This document shows positions 42,510 to 48,994 of a stretch of 64,000 nt of DNA, one piece after another. The notes beneath the pieces were generated by a model. That model was not told where the DNA came from, searched no databases, and worked only from the letters and a program-made list of their open reading frames with translations. The DNA lies in the NCBI GenBank assembly GCA_036377075.1, contig DASUZB010000012.1, positions 10,758 through 74,757 of the forward strand, in the 5' to 3' direction. This DNA is from DASUZB01 sp036377075 (GTDB lineage: Bacteria; Actinomycetota; CALGFH01). A program made the translations under genes and the position numbers. Each line of letters starts with the position of its first letter. Positions within the stretch are counted from its first letter, which is position 1.

Positions 42510-43343
42510 TTGGAAAAGCGCGACAGGATCGTCCCGGCGCGGGCGCCGGTGGCCAGGGGTGTGCTCGACCCGCTGGCGGCCGCGCGGCGCTTCGACCTGT
42601 CGCTGCGCGCCCCGGCGGACGAGCTGGCCGAGCTGGTGGAGCACTACTGGACGGTGCGCTGGGACCTGCGGGGCCGCGACCCGTACACGCAGCACACCCT
42701 GCCGCACCCGGCCGTCCACCTGGTCGCCGACCGGGGCCGCTCGGGGATCTTCGGCGTCACCAGCGGACGGTTCGCCCGCGAGCTCCAGGGCAGGGGCTGG
42801 GCGTTCGGGGTCAGGTTCCGGCCGGCCGGTTTCCACCCGTTCCTCGGCGCGCCGCTCGCCACCCTCACCGACCGCACCGTCGCCGTCGCCGACGTCCTCG
42901 GGCGCGACGGCGGCGCGCTGGTCGAGCGGCTCCTTTCGCTGGGGGAGGAGGCGCCGATGGTGGCGGCCGCGGAGGCGTTCCTGCGCGGCCGGCTCCCACC
43001 GGCGGACCCGCAGGTCGTGGCCGTCAACCGGATCGTCGACCAGGTCGTGGTCGACCGGGCGATCACCAAGGTCGACCACCTGGTCGAGCGGACCGGCATG
43101 GGCAAGCGGCGCCTGCAGCGGCTGTTCGCCGAGTACGTCGGGGTCAGCCCCAAGTGGGTCATCCAGCGCTACCGGCTGCACGAGGCGGTCGAGCGGCTGG
43201 CCGCAGACCTCGGGGACCTCGACCTCGCCTCGCTCGCCCGCGAGCTCGGCTACTTCGACCAGGCCCACTTCGTGAAGGACTTCAAGGCGCTGGTCGGCAG
43301 GCCGCCGGCGCGCTACGCCGCCGGCACCGCCCGCGGCCGCTGA
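42510..43343 (+). CDS. AraC-family regulator (DUF6597 sensor type)
   Basis: About 277 residues long: an N-terminal DUF6597-type beta domain (ELVEHYWTVRWDLRGRDPY, HPAVHLVADRG, GVRFRPAGFHPFLG) and a C-terminal AraC HTH pair (about 185-265), with TGMGKRRLQRLFAEYVGVSPKWVIQRYRLHEA and LGYFDQAHFVKDFKALVG. The start is uncertain: TTG 42510 is reported, with in-frame GTG at 42549 and 42561 as options. No ribosome binding site is strong. The regulated target cannot be read here; the DUF3224 gene lies divergently upstream. Confidence 0.85.
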   Translation: MEKRDRIVPARAPVARGVLDPLAAARRFDLSLRAPADELAELVEHYWTVRWDLRGRDPYTQHTLPHPAVHLVADRGRSGIFGVTSGRFARELQGRGWAFGVRFRPAGFHPFLGAPLATLTDRTVAVADVLGRDGGALVERLLSLGEEAPMVAAAEAFLRGRLPPADPQVVAVNRIVDQVVVDRAITKVDHLVERTGMGKRRLQRLFAEYVGVSPKWVIQRYRLHEAVERLAADLGDLDLASLARELGYFDQAHFVKDFKALVGRPPARYAAGTARGR

Positions 43344-43467
43344 GCGCAGCGCGCCGCCGAGCTGCTCGACGACTCGGGCCCGCGCTCGCCGTGGAGCACG
43401 AAGGTGAGCGCGTCGCTGACGTGCCGCTCGTGTAACGTGCCGGCGACGGGCGCCGAGGGGAGGTCGG

Positions 43468-44040
43468 ATGCGACTGTGGCTGGTGCGGCACGGCGAGACG
43501 GTGTGGGCACGCGAACGGCGGCATACCGGCCGCACCGACGTGCCGCTGAGCCCCGAGGGGGAGCACCAGGCGCGGCGCCTGGGCGTGCGCCTCGCCCGCG
43601 AGCGCTTCGACCGGGTCTTCACCAGCCCGCTCAGCCGCGCCAGCGAGACCGCCCGCCTGGCCGGCTTCGGCGCCCGCGCGCTGCCGCGCGACGAGCTGCT
43701 CGAGTTCGACTACGGCGAGTACGAGGGGCTGACCACGCCACAGATCCGCGCCAGGCGGCCGGGCTGGGACCTTTTCAGGGACGGCTGCCCCGGTGGTGAG
43801 ACGGTGGCGGCGGTCGCCGAGCGGGTGCGGCCGTTCCTCGCCGAGGCCACCGACGCCGACGAGGAGGTGCTGGTGTTCGGCCACGGCCACACGCTGCGCA
43901 TCATGACCGCCACCTACCTCGGCCTGCCGCTCGACGCCGCCCGCCACCTGTTCCTGCTGACCGCGAGCCTGTCGGTGCTCGGCACCGAGCACGAATGGCC
44001 CGCGCTGCACCGCTGGAACGACTGCGAACCGGATCAGTAG
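43468..44040 (+). CDS. Histidine phosphatase family protein
   Basis: The 190-residue protein starts RLWLVRHGETVWARERRHTG with the RHG motif carrying the phosphohistidine (near residue 8), and has VFTSPLSRASETARLAG and a second His in LVFGHGHTLRIMTA (about 140). These are phosphoglycerate-mutase-superfamily phosphatase features. Family members hydrolyse sugar phosphates, nucleotides or cobalamin intermediates; the substrate is open. ATG 43468 follows GAGGGGAGGTCGG. It overlaps the convergent DUF457-type gene by 7 bases. Confidence 0.9.
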   Translation: MRLWLVRHGETVWARERRHTGRTDVPLSPEGEHQARRLGVRLARERFDRVFTSPLSRASETARLAGFGARALPRDELLEFDYGEYEGLTTPQIRARRPGWDLFRDGCPGGETVAAVAERVRPFLAEATDADEEVLVFGHGHTLRIMTATYLGLPLDAARHLFLLTASLSVLGTEHEWPALHRWNDCEPDQ

Positions 44041-44522
44041 CCAACCACCCAGTAGGCCACCGCGGCCACCACGCCGAGCACGACCACGTGCTCCCGCCAG
44101 GAATGGGTGGGGAAGGCCAACACGCCGAGGAGCACCACGTGCCTGCGGCGCAGCGGCCACCACAGCGGCACGCCCACGACCGTCAGCCCGTCCGCGATCA
44201 CGTGGGAGAGCGCGCCCGCGAACAGGGCGAGCGCCAGGATCGGCGGCGGCTGCCCGTCCACCACCAGGCTCTGGCCGGCGTGGCCGAGCAGCGCGAGCGC
44301 GAAGCACCACAGCAGCGAGTGGGTCGGCCCGCGGTGGCCGGGGGTGAGGTGGTGCCACCAGCGGGGCAGGAGCTGGCCGACGGCCGAGTTCGGGTGGTCG
44401 AGGTCGGGAAGGACCGCGGCGATGCAGGCGACCACCCCACCCGCCACCATCGGTCCGCCGACGGCCTTGGCCACCCCGACGCCGGCGGCGGCGCCGATGA
44501 TGGCGTGGCTGCGCTTCATCAT
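44034..44522 (-). CDS. Membrane-bound metal-dependent hydrolase-like protein (DUF457/YdjM)
   Basis: The 162-residue protein has about four hydrophobic segments (VVACIAAVLPDLDHP, LLWCFALALLGHAG, LALALFAGALSHVIADG, VVVLGVVAAVAYWVV). Metal ligands are seen in DLDHPNS (about 40) and HRGPTHSLLW (about 65), plus SHVIADGLT (about 107), the three motifs of the YdjM/LexA-regulated DUF457 family. Members are integral membrane proteins of unconfirmed hydrolytic activity. Two ATGs (44522, 44519) are possible starts. Confidence 0.85.
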   Translation of the reverse strand: MMKRSHAIIGAAAGVGVAKAVGGPMVAGGVVACIAAVLPDLDHPNSAVGQLLPRWWHHLTPGHRGPTHSLLWCFALALLGHAGQSLVVDGQPPPILALALFAGALSHVIADGLTVVGVPLWWPLRRRHVVLLGVLAFPTHSWREHVVVLGVVAAVAYWVVGY

Positions 44523-44612
44523 GATGGCGCGGAGTCTCCACCATCGGTGCGACAGTCGCCCTCGCCTGACACCGGTAGAAGTGACCAAAGCGAGGAGTGG
44601 CCGGACCCGCCG

Positions 44613-45086
44613 TCAGGCGGCCGGCGTGCCGCCGTCCCAGGGGGTGCAGTTGCTGGCGAAGTGCTTCAACGCGCCGCTCTTCACCACGATCGTCGCCGGG
44701 CGCAGGACGGTGGCGTAGGTCTGCAGCAACGCGATCAGGTCGAGCAGCGACCGGTAGCCGGAGAGTCCGGACAGGTCCAGGTAGACCACCGTCGGGTTGG
44801 GGCACAGCTCCATGGCGGCCCGCACGTCGAACGCGTCGAGGACCTCGAAGCGGAGCTCCGGGTGGGAGCTGCGCGCCCGCCGGATGCACTCGGGGCTCAC
44901 GTCGGTGCCGATCACCTCGCCGTTCGGGAGGGCACGCGCGAGCAGGACGGTGGTGGTGCCCCACTCGCAGCCGAGTTCCAGCACGACGTCGTCCGGGCGG
45001 AGGGCCGCGATAGTCGCCCGGTACTCCTTGGTTCCCCGGGTGGCGACGAACCGGGTGGAAGGCCTGAACTGACGCTCGTTGGCCAA
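44613..45086 (-). CDS. Class I SAM-dependent methyltransferase
   Basis: The 157-residue protein contains the SAM-binding motif VVLELGCEWGTTTVLLA (about 37), the acidic loop IGTDVSPECIRRARSS and PTVVYLDLSGLSGY. It is short for a methyltransferase (no cap domain). TTG 45086 is the start because TGGAGG lies 6 bases upstream and the residues above it do not resemble the family. Further upstream codons to 45167 remain open but lack support. The methyl acceptor is unknown. Confidence 0.8.
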   Translation of the reverse strand: MANERQFRPSTRFVATRGTKEYRATIAALRPDDVVLELGCEWGTTTVLLARALPNGEVIGTDVSPECIRRARSSHPELRFEVLDAFDVRAAMELCPNPTVVYLDLSGLSGYRSLLDLIALLQTYATVLRPATIVVKSGALKHFASNCTPWDGGTPAA

Positions 45087-45222
45087 CGGAGTCCTCCAGA
45101 CGCGCTCGCGAGCCCTCGTCCTGAGCAGGCTACCGGGTGGCCTGGCCAGCTGGACCTCGCGGCGCACCGCTTCCGGGCGGCGGAGAGCGAGGCGGCCTAG
45201 GGGCCGAGGGCCCGTGTCCGCG

Positions 45223-45894
45223 TCAGCCGATCAGTGGCAGGCGCGGGTCGGGGTGCTCGGCCCGCCCGGACGCCGCCCTGACCCACGCCAAGTCGTCGGC
45301 GAGGTCCGCCGGCCGACCGGCGACCGTCCGGCGGGCCAGCAGCTCGTCGAGGATCGCCGCCGCCGTCGCGATCCCCGCCGGGGTCGCGATGCTGTCGCGG
45401 CCGAGCCCGTCGGTCAGGTCGAAGCCGTGCACCACCGCCTCGACCACCCGGCTTGGGACGAACTCGTCCAGCCGCATCAGCGCGTAGTAGCCGGAGCCGA
45501 CCGTGTCGGGCGCGGTCGCCCGCGCCTCCTGGATCGTCTTGCTGAAGGTCTCGTGGAGCACGTCCGGCATCTGCGCCGGGGTCTTGCCCGCCACCATCGT
45601 GTAGGCGTAGTCGTAGACGACCGGGGCGACCTCCGAGCGCGGGTAGATGAAGAAGCTGACCCGGTCGCGGCCGACCTGGCCCACCTTCGGCTCGGCGACC
45701 AGCATCCGGGTGAGGCCGATCGAGATGTCGAAGTGGCCGGCGAGCTCGAACAGCGTCCAGTGCGGCAGCGACTCGTCCAGCGGCCTGAGCTTGGTCGGCA
45801 AGCGCCACTGCTCGTCGGTCAGCTCCCTGAAGGCCCGCTCCACCCCGTCGAGCTCGACCTCGAGCGTGTTCACGGCGTCCTCGTACGCGCCCAT
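45223..45894 (-). CDS. Maleylpyruvate isomerase N-terminal-domain (DinB-like) protein
   Basis: The 223-residue protein has the helical metal-binding fold of mycothiol-dependent maleylpyruvate isomerases (TIGR03083-like). Its His residues are in WTLFELAGHFDISI (about 52) and VVEAVVHGFDLTDGLG (about 165), with TVAGRPADLADDLAW at the end. Actinobacterial members often use mycothiol as cofactor for isomerisation or thiol transfer. ATG 45894 follows GGAGGCCGG. It is divergent from the dioxygenase gene, so the pair may share an aromatic degradation role, as inference only. Confidence 0.82.
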   Translation of the reverse strand: MGAYEDAVNTLEVELDGVERAFRELTDEQWRLPTKLRPLDESLPHWTLFELAGHFDISIGLTRMLVAEPKVGQVGRDRVSFFIYPRSEVAPVVYDYAYTMVAGKTPAQMPDVLHETFSKTIQEARATAPDTVGSGYYALMRLDEFVPSRVVEAVVHGFDLTDGLGRDSIATPAGIATAAAILDELLARRTVAGRPADLADDLAWVRAASGRAEHPDPRLPLIG

Positions 45895-45981
45895 CCGGCC
45901 TCCCCTGCTCGCCCTGCCGTCATCTAGGGTCTTGTGCCGAGCCGCTGTCAAGGACCTCATCCGCGTCCGGGAGGGGAGATC

Positions 45982-46845
45982 GTGGACGACCAGTTGACGC
46001 AGGCGGTGGTCGCCAGCTTCGAGCAGGCGGCCAGCGACCGGTTCCGCACGGTCATGCAGAGCCTCGTCAGGCACCTGCACGCCTTCGTGCGGGAGGTCGA
46101 GCTCACCGAGGAGGAGTGGGGCCGCGCCATCGACTTCCTGACCCGCACCGGGCATGCCACCACCGACCAGCGCCAGGAGTTCATCCTCCTGTCCGACGTC
46201 CTCGGCGTCTCGATGCTCACCATCGGGGTCAACCACCGCAAGCCGGCGGGGGCCACCGAGTCCACCGTGTTCGGGCCCTTCTTCGTGGAAGGCTCGCCGC
46301 GGTTCGAGCTCGGCGACGACCTCTCGGGCGGCGCCCCCGGTGAGCCCTGCCTGGTCCAGGGACAGGTCCGCTCCCTTGACGGCGAGCCGGTCGCCGGCGC
46401 CCGCATCGAGGTCTGGCAGGCCGACGAGGCGGGCCTCTACGACGTCCAGTACGCCGACCTCGAGCACCCGCGCGGGCGCGGGCACCTGTTCTCGGACGAC
46501 GACGGGCGCTTCCGCTTCTGGACGGTGACGCCGACCGCCTACCCGATCCCGGTCGACGGCCCGGTGGGCGAGCTGCTCGCCGCCGCCAACCGCGGCATCA
46601 TGCGGCCCGCGCACGTCCACTTCATGGTCGAGGCTGCCGGCTTCCAGAAGCTGACCACCCACGTGTTCGTCGCCGGCGACCCCTACCTGGGTTCCGACGC
46701 CGTCTTCGGGGTCAAGGAGTCCCTGGTCGCCGAGTTCGAGCGCCACGAGCCGGGGACCGCACCCGACGGCACGGTCCTCGACGTCCCCTTCCATACCGCG
46801 GCCTACGACCTGGTGCTGGCGCCGGCAGGGGCCGCAGCCCGGTAA
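45982..46845 (+). CDS. Intradiol ring-cleavage dioxygenase (catechol/hydroxyquinol 1,2-dioxygenase-like)
   Basis: The 287-residue protein has an N-terminal helical linker/dimer domain (EQAASDRFRTVMQSLVRHL) and a beta-sandwich catalytic domain. Predicted Fe(III) ligands are Tyr in AGLYDVQYADLE (about 153) and TPTAYPIPVDG (about 190), and His in RPAHVHFMVEA (about 214). GARIEVWQADEAG is a strong family mark. The enzyme opens an aromatic ring between two hydroxyls to give a muconate-type acid. The match is closest in pattern to hydroxyquinol or catechol 1,2-dioxygenases, and the substrate is not settled. GTG 45982 follows GAGGGGAGATC. Confidence 0.9.
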   Translation: MDDQLTQAVVASFEQAASDRFRTVMQSLVRHLHAFVREVELTEEEWGRAIDFLTRTGHATTDQRQEFILLSDVLGVSMLTIGVNHRKPAGATESTVFGPFFVEGSPRFELGDDLSGGAPGEPCLVQGQVRSLDGEPVAGARIEVWQADEAGLYDVQYADLEHPRGRGHLFSDDDGRFRFWTVTPTAYPIPVDGPVGELLAAANRGIMRPAHVHFMVEAAGFQKLTTHVFVAGDPYLGSDAVFGVKESLVAEFERHEPGTAPDGTVLDVPFHTAAYDLVLAPAGAAAR

Positions 46846-46865
46846 ACGTCTTCGGGGACTGGGCC

Positions 46866-47093
46866 GTGCAGAGCGGGCGGTTCGCGCGCGCCCGCACCAT
46901 CCTCGAGGAAGCGGGCGATGACCGGCCCGAGCGCGGTTGGGTGCTGGTGATCCGGTCCTTGTCGGAACCGGATGCGCAGGTGCGGGAGGCCTTGTTCCTT
47001 GAGGCGCTCGCGATCGGGCGCCACTTCGGCGATCCCGACGTCGAGTTCGAGGCGCTGGGGTACCTCGGCTGCCTGCTGATCCTGACCGACTGA
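46866..47093 (+). pseudogene. Remnant of a TPR-type regulator
   Basis: The frame encodes 75 residues, GRFARARTILEEAGDDRPERGW to GYLGCLLILTD, that resemble an internal stretch of the TPR region of LuxR- or cyclase-type regulators, ending abruptly at TGA 47091-47093. No start signal with a ribosome binding site is visible and no start or end domain exists. I interpret it as a decayed fragment. It lies between the dioxygenase and the receiver gene. Confidence 0.5.
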
Positions 47094-47163
47094 GGGTCTC
47101 CCAGCGCGGGTTTCCAGCTAGCGGGAATGCGCTCCGGCGCCTCGCCCTGCGATGGTGTCGGCC

Positions 47164-47538
47164 ATGATGCTGCGCTGCCTGATCGTCGACGACAGCCCCC
47201 AGTTCCTGACGGCGGCCCGCGGGCTGCTGGAGCGCGAGGGGATCGCGGTCGTCGGCGTCACGTCGAGCGGCGCGGAGGCGCTGCGGCGCGCGGAGGCGCT
47301 GCGCCCGGACGTCATGCTGCTCGACATCGACCTCGGCGGGCACAGCGGCTTGGAGCTCGCCCGGCGCCTCCACCACGAGGCGAGCACGGCCCGGCTGAGG
47401 GTGATCCTGATCTCGACCCACGCCGAGCAGGACTACGCGGACCTGATCGCGGCGAGCCCGGCGGTCGGCTTCCTTTCGAAGTCCACCCTGTCGGCCCGGG
47501 CGATCCACGCGCTGCTTGCCGATCGGGATGGCGGTTGA
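47164..47538 (+). CDS. Single-domain response regulator (receiver only)
   Basis: The 124-residue protein is a receiver domain: MMLRCLIVDDSPQFL with acidic pair near 9-10, phosphoacceptor Asp 54 in VMLLDIDLGG, Thr-type residue in VILIST (about 85) and Lys 106 in GFLSKSTL. There is no DNA-binding domain after it; the stop follows within about 16 residues of the Lys. It lies directly before a histidine kinase gene, so it may be a phosphate sink or protein-contact regulator. ATG 47164 begins the domain. Confidence 0.88.
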   Translation: MMLRCLIVDDSPQFLTAARGLLEREGIAVVGVTSSGAEALRRAEALRPDVMLLDIDLGGHSGLELARRLHHEASTARLRVILISTHAEQDYADLIAASPAVGFLSKSTLSARAIHALLADRDGG

Positions 47539-47575
47539 CCCCGTCATGGTCGGGATTTTCGGCTAGCCTGCTGCC

Positions 47576-48979
47576 GTGAGCACCAGGGGCGGGCTGACCC
47601 GCCGCATGGTCGTCGCGAGCGGCCTGCTCGCGATCGTCGTGGGGGCCGCCTTCGCGGTGCTGCTCTCCTCGGTCGCCGACCTGCGCTCCTCGGAACGGCG
47701 CGCGCGACAGTCCGAGGAGGTGCTGGTGGTCGCGAACCAGCTCGAACGGCTCGTGGTCGACATCGAGACGAGCCAGCGCGGCTTCGTCATCACCGGGCAG
47801 GAACGGTTCCTGCGGCCGTGGCGCGACGCCCGCGCCGCCTTTCCCGGGCAGGCCGGCACGCTGGAGCGGCTGGTCGCCGGCAACGCCGAGCAGGAGGAAC
47901 GCGCGCGGGCGATCGCGCGGGCGGGCGGGTCCTACGTCCAGGACTATTCGATCCCGCTGGTGAGCGTCGCCCGCGGCAACCTCGCCGCCGCACGGACCGA
48001 GGCGCTGACCGACGAGGGGAAGCGGCGCATCGACGGCATCCGTGCCGAGTTCGACCGCTTCGTGGCGACCGAGCGGAGCCTGGCATCGGACCGCGAGCGC
48101 CGCTCCGACGCGGCCGCCCGCCGCGCGATCGTCGCGGCGGCCGGCGGCCTGGCGGGGTCGGTCGTCCTCATCGCCATGTTCGCGGGCTACCTGGCGGGCG
48201 CGATCGTGCGGCCCATCCGCCGCGTGGCGGAGATGGCCGGACGGCTCGCCGGCGGCGACCTGGGCGCCCGCATGCCCGAACGGGGCGTCGGCGAGGTCGG
48301 CGCGCTCCAGCGGAGCTTCAACACCATGGCCAGCTCGCTGGAGCAGAGCCGCGAGGAGCTCGCCGCCTCGCGGGCGCGCATCGTGGCGGCCGCCGACCAG
48401 GCGCGCCGGCGGATCGAGCGCGACCTGCACGACGGGACCCAGCAGCGGCTGGTCTCGCTGGTCCTGGACCTGCGTGCCGCCGAGGCGGCGGTGACGCCCG
48501 AGCTGCCGGAGCTCAGGGGACAGCTCGCCCGGGTCGCGGAGGGCCTGGCGGGCGAGCTGGACGAGCTGCGGGAGATCTCGCGCGGCATCCACCCGGCGAT
48601 CCTCTCGGAGGGCGGCCTCGGTCCCGCGCTCAGGGCCCTCGCCCGCCGCTCCGCCGTGCCGGTGGAACTCGACGTCCAGGTGGTGGCGCGGCTGCCCGAG
48701 CCGGTCGAGGTGGCGGCGTACTACGTCGTGTCCGAGGCGCTCGCCAACGCCGCCAAGCACGCCCACGCGTCGGTGGTCCAGGTCGAGGCGCGGGCGCGTG
48801 ACGGCGGCCTGCGCCTGACGGTCCGCGACGACGGCGTCGGCGGCGCCGCCCCGGGACAGGGCTCGGGCCTCATCGGGCTCACCGACCGGGTCGAGGCCTT
48901 GGGCGGGACGATCTCGATCGCCAGCCCTGGCGGGCAGGGCACCACGCTGCTGGTCGACCTTCCCGTCGGGGACGGCTGA
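47576..48979 (+). CDS. CHASE3-HAMP sensor histidine kinase (HisKA_3 type)
   Basis: The 467-residue kinase has a TM segment (about 10-30), an extracellular CHASE3 domain (about 35-180; QRGFVITGQERFL), TM2 (about 188-210), HAMP (about 205-258; VRPIRRVAEMAGRLA), a dimerisation motif with His 285 in RRRIERDLHDGTQQRL, and a C-terminal HATPase domain with SEALANAAKHAHA (N box) and LRLTVRDDGVGG plus GSGLIGL. This is the NarX/DesK-like class. GTG 47576 is 37 bases after the receiver gene. The receiver is its probable partner. Confidence 0.92.
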   Translation: MSTRGGLTRRMVVASGLLAIVVGAAFAVLLSSVADLRSSERRARQSEEVLVVANQLERLVVDIETSQRGFVITGQERFLRPWRDARAAFPGQAGTLERLVAGNAEQEERARAIARAGGSYVQDYSIPLVSVARGNLAAARTEALTDEGKRRIDGIRAEFDRFVATERSLASDRERRSDAAARRAIVAAAGGLAGSVVLIAMFAGYLAGAIVRPIRRVAEMAGRLAGGDLGARMPERGVGEVGALQRSFNTMASSLEQSREELAASRARIVAAADQARRRIERDLHDGTQQRLVSLVLDLRAAEAAVTPELPELRGQLARVAEGLAGELDELREISRGIHPAILSEGGLGPALRALARRSAVPVELDVQVVARLPEPVEVAAYYVVSEALANAAKHAHASVVQVEARARDGGLRLTVRDDGVGGAAPGQGSGLIGLTDRVEALGGTISIASPGGQGTTLLVDLPVGDG

Positions 48980-48994
48980 CCGGCCCTCGACAGG

